A stretch of DNA of 64,000 nucleotides, from contig NC_045128.1 of NCBI RefSeq assembly GCF_007655135.1, positions 35,682,811-35,746,810 on the forward strand, in the 5' to 3' direction. Shown here one piece after another: positions 24,352-34,850 of the stretch. Position 1 is the stretch's first letter. Each line of letters opens with the position of its first letter. The notes beneath the pieces are model-generated. The model did not search any database and was not told the DNA's origin. It saw only the letters and a list, made by a program, of their open reading frames with translations. The position numbers were made by a program, and so were the translations under genes. The DNA is from Punica granatum (Eukaryota > Streptophyta > Magnoliopsida > Myrtales > Lythraceae).

Positions 24352-25005
24352 CTTTTTCTTTTTTTGAACAAGTACGACTTTTTATTTCCTCGGGAAAAAA
24401 AAAATGTGTACAAGATTAAGTGAATATTACATCAATTTCAAACTGAATGATGAAGAAAGGGGCAATCAGCTACCTGACAACCAAAATTAGGCAGTGAAGC
24501 AATCCTAAGTCCCGCAAGTAATGAGTCCAACAAAACTTCCTAATGACAGTTTGGAGGGACTTCCTATTCCATTGTAATGCACATAAGAATTCAGCATCCC
24601 AATTTGCAGGAGTCCTGTTCAGCAACAGTAGGTCAGCAGATTACTCCATATCTCCTTGGTAAGTAGACAAAGGAAGATGTTGAGTTTCCTCCTCAAAGTT
24701 GCAGAACGCGCAGCGACATTATCTTGCCCCAAGCAAAGATGCACCAGGAAGGGTACACCAGGATGTGTCCAGAAAACCAAATCAGCTCGTGCCACACCAC
24801 TTTCTGCCTAGCAGGACATGTCCTTACTGACAGCTGATAGAGTAAATGCTGCATAGAGGGCCCTCATCTGGGCAGCTGATCATAGGCCTGGCTACTTCCC
24901 TTAGCTTTAAGATCCTCCTCGAGCCCCATGAGCTGTTACTTTGTGGTTGAATGGACCAAATATTCCTTCTTTTTAGCCAGCAGTTCGGATCTTCCTCCAA
25001 CTCCA
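24352..25005 (-). mobile_element. 5'-truncated LINE fragment between OPT copy 3 and the DHH gene
   Basis: Duplicate of the LINE fragment at 11002-11664, with the same flanking pair GACCAATTCC and GATCAGTTCC (24342-24351, 25006-25015). The zf-RVT-like region here is more broken. The right repeat contains the DHH stop codon, so the 3' untranslated region of the DHH transcript would be LINE-derived. Confidence 0.62.
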
Positions 25006-25007
25006 GA

Positions 25008-25288
25008 TCAGTTCCCTGATAGCCAACAATTGTATTCGTCCATCTTTATTATGAAAGAACTGGACCTCGGGGTTCCTCCACCACCATATGCCTGGGAGTG
25101 AATAGAAGGAAAAGTTGGATGTGATCGTTTTAGCTTCACTTTTAGCATGATAGAGAGAGGAAAATGGATTGACATTATCAATGAGCAAACCTTAGCAACT
25201 TCTGATGTATCAGTCGTATCATCAATGCTCCTCAAGCACATCTTGAGATTATTCCGCTGCATGTATATAACTGCTCCTATAGGCCTAC

Positions 25289-25323
<35 letters not shown>

Positions 25324-27195
25324 ACAAGGTAAACAATATTTCGTGTCATGTTCACAATGCAGCAGCTCTTTTGCTTCTTCTTTCACATTTCACATTTTTG
25401 GTTTTTGAGTTAATGTACTATGGTGGATAAAGTACAATATCTGGCCCCAATCACCAAAGAACTTGAGATGAAAGGCAACGTAGCATCACGAAAGGATCTC
25501 ATTATTGCAGGAAACAGAAAAACCATTAACAACCTTAAACCTGATGCAGCACTCTTTAGGCTGAGCTGCTTCCCGATTTCATCACTCAAGTCGGAACTGC
25601 CATCTGCCCTCACTCCCTAATCAAGAGAAAAGGGTGCCATTACAGTGGGGGGAAGAAAAGGTGAGAAAGTTACATGATTACTGTTCCAGTTCAAAGGAAG
25701 GAAGTCATTGCAAACTATGTAATTAAATTAAAGGGACCAAGTCATAGAACTGGTTAAGATGGGAGATTGACAAAGGATGTTAAGAAAATTGCAGATCTAT
25801 GGAATTTTCTGAAAGGAGTATAACTGTTTGCATATTTACCAGGCATTCCCCATAAAGTCCTCTGCCCAATCTAACCTTAAATACTTTATCAAGAAATTTA
25901 GCCGCAGCATTCTTCCTAGATGATATATAAGAACTTCCTTTTGCAATCAAATCCGAAAAACTGATTTCCAATAACTGCAACAAAGCAAGTTGGATCAATA
26001 AAAAGGCATCAATGACAAAAGGAACTGACATAAGCAATCAAATGTCAACATCCAGACCTGTTCATACATGTAAGGATTAGTGACGCAGTTCAACTTTGAA
26101 CGCCATTCGCTTGATCCAATATTAAAGGCTCTGATATCCGTTAAACTCCAACGACGAAGATCTCCATCCTCAATGTACTTAAGTACTGTCTCCACACGGT
26201 CTCGGTCCTTCGGTTCAAAGAGACTTGCTACAGCCCCATCCTTCATATACAGTGATACTTGTTGACATTTCTATTCATTCTTTAAGAGAAATAAAATCAG
26301 AACCTTTTGAAGCTCAACTTACATTAGGAGACTGAGCCTCCATAAGTTTAGCTGAGAAGTACTCATACACGGAAAAAGAGCTGCTCTTTTCTGTATTGAT
26401 ATAAATACTGACATTCTCCGGATAAGCCTTCCTGGGAGGAACTCGTGAAAGCATGCATTTCCGATGATCAAACGCTATTATCCTAACCATAAAGAAGCAT
26501 ACCCGACTCTTCATATTTAGAGCTCCGGGGTAACACGTGCCAGTAAACAATTTACTGTCAAATAAGCGAACAGGTGAAGGATGGATTAATTACTTGCAAG
26601 AAGATCGCTGTGCTAACGTTGCAAGAAATTCTCTTGGGCCGAGTAAATCGAGAAGATAGCATCTCTCAATCCCCTCAGTGTACAAGTCTTCGACCCTGTA
26701 GATTAAACAAGAAAAGACTCACAATTTGACTAAGACTAAGCAGACAAACAGAATCACAACCCAACAGAAGATAGATTGGCATCTCAATTGCCCACACCAG
26801 AAGCTTAATTTATCTTAAGGAAGATCACTGCTTGCAGCTCAAATGGAGATTCGCCGGATTTACGCACCATTTTCAAGCTCTCAATGGCGGTAGTTCTCCC
26901 TAATACTAAAGCAGGCAAAACTTCCAATACAGAGTGAAGATAGATACCTGAGAGGCTCGACGGAGGAGAAAGGAAGGATGAGGCAGGGGAGGCCGAGGCG
27001 GTCGTGGAAGAGGCGGGCAAAGAGGGCGGAGAAGGCGCCAGAGAAGGAAGGATAGTTGTAGAGCGCGACGTTGGGGACCCTGTCTCCGCTCGCCCTCGCT
27101 ATGGCCTCCAACGCGGCGTCTGATCTGAAGCTCCGCCGAGCTTGAGCCGCTGCTGCGGGAGGAGATAGAGCTGCAGAGAAAGCTCTCAGCTTCAT
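25008..27195 (-). CDS. DHH/DHHA1-type phosphoesterase-like protein, complete
   Basis: Minus-strand exons 27195-26948, 26695-26594, 26482-26323, 26270-26058, 25974-25840, 25616-25534, 25284-25191 and 25091-25008 join in frame and give 372 aa. The product resembles plant DHHA1/DHH-superfamily proteins that I recognise from conserved stretches: ALYNYPSFSGAFSALFARL in the N-terminal domain, RCYLLDLLGP, IIAFDHRKCMLSRVPP (the DHH-like motif is DHR here) and RLGRGLYGECLGVRADG near the C-terminus. Family members hydrolyse phosphodiesters or phosphoanhydrides with metal ions; the substrate of this plant group is unknown to me. An upstream in-frame ATG at 27318 would add 41 aa; the internal ATG was chosen because it opens an Ala/Ser/Arg-rich, transit-peptide-like leader (MKLRAFSAALSPP). 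It is tail to tail with OPT copy 3. Exon 4 begins at 26270 after TAG, fixed by reading phase. The enzyme-family call is moderately sure; the gene model is strong. Confidence 0.8.
25293..25321. repeat. (GA)n microsatellite inside the exon 7 acceptor tract of the DHH gene
   Basis: On the minus strand this is a (CT)n tract ending TTTTTGTAG directly before exon 7 (25284). The paralogue at 11942-11990 has a different pyrimidine tract there. Confidence 0.9.
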
Positions 27196-27318
27196 GGAAT
27201 TGGACCGAAGAAAAAGATGAAGAAGAAGAAGAAAACAGAGCAATTCCGATTCACTCCGACTGCGCAGAGCGGCAAAGCTGCGGAGAGGAAGAAGGACCTG
27301 GCAAATTTTCAATTTCAT

Positions 27319-28598
27319 CCAAACGTTTATTGGGCAAAACTATAAATTATGTAATTTTGGTGGTCGACCTGGGTGTATTTTCATTTTCTACCCTCAACTT
27401 AGTAATAATCAATTTTCACCCCCAAATCTTACATTGTATCAACATACAGTATTAATTTGGCCAGAATTAGTTTATTTGCTTAACCAAGCTCCGTCAGGTG
27501 ACAAGTCGGGTATCCACATATATCACATTCACATTATCTAGTAACGAAAGATAGCATAAAGTTGATACGATCCTTTGGTTCCTAATGCAAGAAAAACTGT
27601 TGCCAATGGAGTTTGGTCATTGTTTGTTGTCTTGATCATCTGGAGGAGCTATAGCAGCATCAGGTAGAGGAGTACTGTATCGGTACGTTCAAATCATATG
27701 TATCTGCTATTGATATGTTCCTATGAATGTAGTTGAGTTGTTGGCAGAGAGAAACCGTTAATATGAGAGGGAAAGATCCGACTCATCGTGCTTATGTAAA
27801 GCCGGAAAAATATGTGGGATGACTTTGGTCAGTGGTTTCCATCTAATCAAAATCTGAAAAACGGTTTCTGATTGTCCACAACAAGCAATGTCTCTATTTA
27901 GAGATATGCGATGAAACTACGACAACACATGCAACATCTGGTATAACTTCACTCTCGTTAGCATGCAACTTTACAGAGGAGCCGGCAGCAAATCATGTTA
28001 CATAATTCCAAGCCCGTGCTCCGTTCATGGATCCTAGCAGGCCAATCCTGTTGATGTTGAAATGAATGGAGAGCACCCTTGACTGTGAAATTTTATGCTA
28101 CTGGAGCTGCAATCTGTTGCAATGTTCGTACAGTCAGTGCCAGTTAGCTATAAAGCATGAGCTTCCCCAGGGAAAAAATTGGTGTTCGTGATGGGAAAAA
28201 CGCAGACACACGCAGAGAAGACCGAACAACAAAGATAACAAAAGAATTGTGTAATGTAATTTCAAACAATAAGTTTCACAGTGCTTGCATGGATCCTTTT
28301 CTCTCGACATGAGTTGACGCACATGCAGCAGCCTCAAACCAATATATGCCAGAGTTTCTTGTTCAAGTAGGATTTTGATCGACCATCACAGTGAGATGCC
28401 TTTTTATTTTTTTCTGACTTCCTACACTTAGTAATGTTTTGATTTATGCTAGCCGCTTATCGGTCATGGATACCTCCTAGTAACACAGGAACTTACTGTG
28501 CGATCAGATACTTAGCAATTAGAAACATGTCCGGGGGCACATAGAGCAGGAAACTGAGTTAGTCCATTACCCGTTTCGGTGCTGTAGTTGGTATACTG
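27319..28598. other. Gap between DHH gene and MADS-A
   Basis: Apart from the MADS last-exon relic at 27600-27735, this stretch shows no coding exon or repeat that I recognise. It should contain the DHH promoter (leading left) and the 3' end of MADS-A. Confidence 0.5.
27600..27735 (-). pseudogene. Relic of a MADS-B-type terminal exon downstream of MADS-A
   Basis: The plus strand aligns with the last exon of MADS-B (47866-48000). Shared landmarks are TGGAGTTTGGTCAT, a GAGGAG-rich segment, TGTAT.GGTAC and TATGTTC.ATGA. Read on the minus strand, stops and frameshifts break it (the counterpart of [10 protein letters not shown] is recognisable as DQTPLATV). It therefore looks like the remains of an alternative 3' end once shared by both genes. 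Confidence 0.55.
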
Positions 28599-31500
28599 CT
28601 ACTTAGATCGAGGTTGTGGCTTGCATAGCTCGAGATTTAAGGGTCCATGTGAGTCACACCCATTGGTTGCTTGATTCACATCCCCTGCTGCACTGGTGAT
28701 CTGCTTTGGTTTAGCACCCTTATATTGATATAATCAGGGATATGAAAAATGATTGAAGAGAATGAATTGACATGATAAGATCAATGATATATGACATGCC
28801 CATGTAGCATATATATATATATATATATATATATGCATACCTTCTTTTGTAATTCCGAATTTTCTTGGTATATAATGTTTGCCTTGTTCTGCAGTTCGAT
28901 ATTCTCCAGTTGTATGAGTCTCCCCTGAGATGTAAGATGGATCAAACACATTACTGTTATGCATATGGTTGCTGTTTACCTCTCGTTCTATTGTTTATTA
29001 ACATTCAGGATATCTGGTCTTTTAACGTGGTATCAGATCAGCAACGATTCTGATTTCGAGTTTCAAGAACCGCTATTGCTGTTTATCCTCTATTTTCATT
29101 CTGGCATTCCAATATTGTCTACTCCATATATGTTAAGCTGCTAAACCATGTTCGATCCTTCAGCAATTAATATTACCTTTCTGTTCAGCTCTTTGATTTC
29201 CTCATTCAGAATTTGATCCTGCAAAAACAATTTAATGACCAAAAGTATACCATCTGTTAGAGAGGCGAGACCAAATTAGGAGATGACTAAATGTCCGTTA
29301 GGAGTTGAATCTCATATAATCAAGAGGGTGTTTTTCATATGGTATCGCTGTTACATACATTTATTTGCAAAAAAGATCAGATAATTAACCTTTCTCAGGC
29401 GGATATTCTTTATGCTCGTTTCCAATTGGTTTTCCAGACTTTTTAGTTCTTTAGCAGTGAGACCAGACAGTTCTTGCCCCATATAGTGCCTGCAGGAATA
29501 TACAGCATAGTTTGAACCGGATCAGTAAAAATCTTTCCTTCACCATTAGTTTTCGTAACGTATTAAGTCCGAAATTCAAGTGTGCGTGCATTGGTCGACC
29601 AAGGTGCTCAAAGGGCAAAGATGATCAAGCGTTAAATTAATACATTGTTAGCCCTCTATTATTGCTAGCTGTATATATATTGTATAAATATATCGAAATT
29701 GTTATAATGGATGTGTATTTTAGTTACCTGTATGACTCATGAAGGTGCTGCAGGTTCTGCCTTAAGCTTGCTGCCTCCATTTTCCAAAACTAGCTCCCCA
29801 CCCCAAAAAAAAGAAGAAGGATAAATTTTTTTTAAAAAAAGGCTGCATCGATTGATCTCCAAGTTTCATTGCATTGGTTCCATATGCACTAGCGTATGTA
29901 CCAGGATATCCATCATACGCATATAATGAATCAAAATTTGACATGAATCCTTGGCAACTCAATCGGGTCATGAGCAATGCTGGTTCTCTGACCGGGGAGA
30001 TCAAGGCTAGCTTTCATTTCATTTATGTTGCTTCGGTTAATCTCTACTAATAACCATCTAATATAATGAGATTTGCATTTTTCCGAGTTCTGCCCAAAAG
30101 CTTTGCTTCAGGAATTTCAGAGATAGGATGCATCATGCCAAAATTTTTGTTCTCACAGAGAATTTTCGAGTATTTGAACTTACAAAGCATACTTTTCGGT
30201 ATATATATCGATATTGCAGTAAGGGGCAATATCAAGAGGCAAATAATAATAACAATTGTTACCTTGACTTCTGTGTCCGGATTCAATAGCTGGTTATGTT
30301 CCTCCCTAGCGCTTTTGTAGCGTTCGATGATGGATGCCATGCTGTTGGACAAAGTTATCGATACAATTTAGAGATTTGATAACACCAGAATTCATAATCT
30401 CTAGCCAACAACATATTTTAGATTTTGCTGGCATGTTATGGTGGTATAAACATTTTATATGAACCACACTCTTATATTATTAGGATATGCTCAAAGGCAT
30501 ATAAAGCACTTAGCCCATGTTCGAATTCCCCCGTTGAGTGTTCAACCCAGTTACTCCTAACAGCTCCATGTCGATGCAAGTTTGAGCTTTTACTGGTTTA
30601 TGATTGTTCAGAACTTCACCAAGCATGATTTCTATCGATTTTTAAGGCATGGTTGCAGTAATGAGTCCGTTCGAGTCAAGACCATATATAAATGAATCAG
30701 AATCCTCTTTATGATCAAGAAATAATGTCACATGCTAAGATAGCAAAAGAATATCGGTACAATCAATGCACACTTATATAAAGATGTGGAAACTAGTTAT
30801 GCATGCATATCAAATATATTGCCACTAAGTAGAGCCATATATATATAAGCTCAAACCTAGTCCTGCGACTAATTAGAATACGACATGATGAACGTCAATT
30901 AAACAACGATGCCGCGAGTCAAGAGCAACATGAAGAAATAGGATTTAATGCAGCGGTATCCACCATCAACCTAGGAAAGAAAAGTTCCAGGTCCAATGAT
31001 GATTAGTGAGATTATGTTGTTCTTATTTTTCTTTTTTGATGAGTATATATGTGTCCTTAATTTCACTTTTTCTGTTCGCCCGCTAACCCATGCATCCCCT
31101 CATAACAACAAAAAAACATCAAATGAAGTTGATTGGGTAAGACTTGTAAAGGGGTTGGAGGTAAGACTCGTCAAGGGATTAGAAATCTGCAAACTTTACA
31201 TATATAGTGAGACAACATGGCGTTCAGTTTAAATTATGAACTGTAAGAAAAATTATTCCAATGGCTTCCACGGAATTTTCATTTTGAAATGACTGACATG
31301 ATTAAAGATTATCAAATATATATAAAAAGTTCTCTGGTAAATATTGATCGTGATCAAACTTAACCTTTGAGAAAAAGAAAAAAGGACTTGCAGGCCCATG
31401 CATGAAGTAAAGAAGTAAAAAAAAAAAAAAAGGAATTACTCCAATTATTTCAAGGATTATCAGAACACCTACTTCGGAAAATAGAACGTGGAGATTTAAC

Positions 31501-32612
31501 AAAAAATTATAATATCATCAGTTAAGATTAAGAAAGCCAATTACGTTAATGGTCAAAACTTTCCTAAAAAACACATATACTAACATTATATATATATATA
31601 TATATATAATCAAGAGATAATAACTTTTTTTTGGGGTCATATCATGAGATAATAACTTAATGAAGTTTACACAAAAAGGGGCTTAATTACCTAAAAAACA
31701 CTGCATTTACACTTTCTCTTAAATATAGCACGATATTTGGAAAATAACACAGAAATGCATGAACTTTGCATTTTTTTCTAAATGTAGTACGATATTTAGA
31801 GAGTAGCATATAAAGGCACAACATTTGCACTTTTTTCCTAAATATAGCACGATCTTTATGTTTAATTACGTATTTAGTATAATGCAAATTATGTAGTCAA
31901 ATTGTAACGATAACAACTAATGTGGAGCTAATAATGCCAAGTGATAGAACATAATTTACGAGTAGACCCTACATGATTGGACAATAACAACTAACATGGA
32001 GTTAACAGTGCCAGGTGCCACTCATTCAATCATGTTGTGCCACATTACATCGTTAACTCCCGTTAGCTGTTATCATTACATTTGATGGAATAATTGACAC
32101 CGTGCTAGAATCATAGCTTAGCTTGAAAATCGTGCATTCATGTGCTATTTTTTAACTTTCACGATATATTTAGAAAAAAAAATGCAAAGGTTGTACATTT
32201 ATATTCTACTCTGCAAAGGCCATGCTATATCTAGAAAAAAATGCAAAGTTTCTGTGCTATTTTCGAAAGGTTATGCTATATTTAGAAAAAAAAAAGTGCA
32301 AATGTCGTACTTTTTAATATAATTAACCAAAATAAAATAATATATATATATATATCCTTAATGAAGCTCATACATACACTGTATGATCCTAGCTAGAGTA
32401 AGATAAATGAAGTTGAGAGATAAATCTTACTTGGTACTTGCATAATCATAAAGCTTGCTGGTGCATGAGAAGATGATAATCCCGACTTCTGCATCGCATA
32501 AGACAGAAAGCTCCTTTGCCTTCTTAAGCAATCCATTTCTTCTCTTTGAGAAGGTCACTTGCCTTGCAGTCGAGTTATCGATCCTTTGGATCGTTATCTT
32601 GCCTCTCCCCAT
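28599..32612 (-). CDS. MADS-A: MIKC-type MADS-box transcription factor, AGL17-like
   Basis: Nuclear DNA-binding regulator that should dimerise and bind CArG boxes. Minus-strand exons 32612-32431, 30341-30263, 29789-29728, 29489-29390, 29218-29177, 28924-28883 and 28700-28599 (182, 79, 62, 100, 42, 42, 102 nt) follow the classic MIKC exon pattern and give 202 aa. The MADS domain (residues 1-60) is canonical: [18 protein letters not shown], then [20 protein letters not shown]. The I and K regions follow, with [29 protein letters not shown] and [12 protein letters not shown]. The C-terminal exon ends [18 protein letters not shown], like the clade's VP..LQL..PQ tail. The exon 6 donor is GC rather than GT. 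Intron 1 (2.1 kb) holds a 645-bp foldback. An upstream ATG (32639) is less likely than the MGRGK start. AGL17-clade genes act in root nitrate response and flowering time; the role here is inference. Confidence 0.92.
31684..32330. mobile_element. Foldback element with tandem-repeated arms in MADS-A intron 1
   Basis: The left arm (31684-31870) has about three units of the pattern TTTGCACTTTTTTCCTAAAT followed by ATAGCACGAT. The right arm (32130-32330) has the same units in reverse complement (ATATTTAGAAAAAAATGCAAAG). The centre also contains inverted GGAGTTAAC and GTTAACTCC segments near 31998 and 32053. It codes for nothing. The exact ends and target duplication are not resolved. Confidence 0.65.
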
Positions 32613-33529
32613 CCTTAGGGTTTCTCCCTTACCTAGCAAATCGTCGAAGATGTCTCAATTCAAAGGTTATTCCTAACCTTTGAAACTACTTACCTCAACA
32701 AAGCTGGTTGACAATCAATAACAATATGAGCCTCTTAAAAAACAAGTTAATTGAGAATGCAACAATAATGCTGAGAATTCAGATGATCATACAATAAGAT
32801 ATCAGAAACTCGTTCAATCGTATGAATGAGGAAGCAGGATCAAAAAGTCGAATCTTACTTGATATAAGTTGATGGATCGAGGATTTTTTTTTTCCCTTTC
32901 CCTCTTTTTTGGGGTAGGGTGAAAGATTGAGGAAGAGGTTGGGGCCTTGAAATCAATTACTCTTTCCTTGATGAGAGAGAAGCAATGTCACTATTTATGC
33001 AGAATATAATGATTTATATGTGTGCTGACAATCCAAAAAAAATAAAATAAAAAAATGAAAAGTGGTTTTCTTTTGATATAGCAAAACCGCTTTTCCCACG
33101 AAACATGGAGCGGCTCCGTGCCCAAAAAACCGCTTGTCGGTTTTATCCCCCATGGATGCCATGCCAGGTGAAATCTGAAATACACTCTGATCTCGCGAGT
33201 ATGTATTCTCAATTCCATTCGCGACTTCAACGAACGGAAATAGAAGAATGAATTTCACATAATAGTCCCGAAATGGAAGCGGCACCATGCTGGCACCCGA
33301 TATTTTAAAGGTCTTATATTCAATTCTCGTGATGAATTATTGATGCTCCATTTTGAATTTTTTTATATTCTTACATTAGTTGTAGACGTATTCTTTAATA
33401 ACTGAATAAGCTCACATTTATATGTGTGATAATTCATATTCATAACTATCATACAAAATATAGATAAAATATTATTTGATTTATTTTCATTTTTTTCGGT
33501 GAACAGATCTGATTTATTTTTTGAAAAGA

Positions 33530-34850
33530 AAATACAATTTTTATATATCTATAAATATTATCTAATCTATTTTTAAAAATAGATATATGCAAAAACATAT
33601 ATTTCACATATACTTTTTCTTAATATATATACTAAAGGTTATCCATGTAACCGTGCATTAACATATTTTATATTATATACGAATATATACTAATATGCAT
33701 ACTTATTTTGATGTTAATATTTATTTATGAAATATTAATATTTATTTTTTAAAAAATTTGATATTATTAAATAATATCTATACATATAGTTAAATCTTCT
33801 CATCTATTTTAAATACATTATGTTATATAGATTATAAAAATTAACGAAATCAAGAAATTAGATTTTATGATGAGATATTTTTTAAAAATCTAGAAAATTC
33901 CATATATATATATATCTATAAAATATTATATGATCTATTTTTACAAAATAGATACCTATAAAACAATATAATTCATATATATTTTTTCTTACTATATGTA
34001 CTAAAGTTGACCACATAACTATATATTAATATATTTAGATTATGTATGAATATATAATATATACTTATTTTGATGTCAATATTTATGGGATGAAATATTC
34101 TTTTTTATTTAAAAAATTCAAGATTGTTAAATAATATATGGATTATAAAAATTTAAAAAAAATCAAGAAATCGTATTTTATGTTGAGATATCTTTTAAAA
34201 ATATTTTTTTATTAAAAATAATTCCGAAAATTAAATTTTTTAGAAAACCTAGAACGTTCCATTTAGAAAATTCATATTGCATTCAACAGTGATCACCGTA
34301 TCACCCAAAAGATTTTGTGGTATTTTTGGATTTATTAAATGGGATATCATTTCAGAAAATTTTGTTACTAATTTTATAATTGAGTATAGTTTAAAATTTT
34401 AAAAAACTCAAGAAATAAAAAAAAATTCATTGAGAAATGTAGTTTTCTAAGGCCATCTAGGATAAATTATTGACTTTCATATTAAAAATTCAAGATTATT
34501 AAACAATATAAAATATAAAAATTAAAGATATCAAGAAATTAGATTTTATGATGAGATATCTTTTTAAAATAGTTTTTATTAAAAATAATTCCGAAAATTA
34601 AAAAAATTAAGAAAACCTAGAAAGTCTACTTGGAAAATTCATATTGCCTTAATTTGAAGATCACCGTAGTATCTAAAATATTTTATGATATTTTAGATTT
34701 TTTAAAATAGAAATATTATTTCAGAAGTATTTTGTTGCTAATTTTATAATCAAAGATAATTTAAAATTTTAAAAATTCAAAAAAAAAACCTAGGAATTTC
34801 ATTTGGAAAATGGAGCGTTCTGAGACCATCTGGCCGGATTCATCTCGTAT
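33530..34850. repeat. AT-rich diverged tandem repeat
   Basis: Units of about 310-370 bp recur. ATCAAGAAAT..GATTTTATGATGAGATAT appears near 33849, 34162 and 34532, and ATTCATATTGC..GATCACCGTA appears near 34272 and 34641. Unit borders are blurred by indels. It looks like an old local amplification or a small satellite and has no gene. Confidence 0.65.

Larger units (their letters stand above)
16802..26297. repeat. Segmental duplication, block B (OPT copy 3 plus 3' part of DHH gene)
   Basis: Collinear with 3419-12959, with high identity also in introns and intergenic DNA. It keeps the unfilled site of the block A MITE (17962-17969). The homology stops in intron 3 of the complete DHH gene, which continues to 27195 only in this block. 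Confidence 0.9.

Noticed and set aside
26805..27020. Minus-strand frame overlapping DHH exon 1 and intron 1
   Set aside because: It is out of frame with the conserved domain; exon 2 at 26695-26594 carries the expected sequence VEDLYTEGIERCYLLD.
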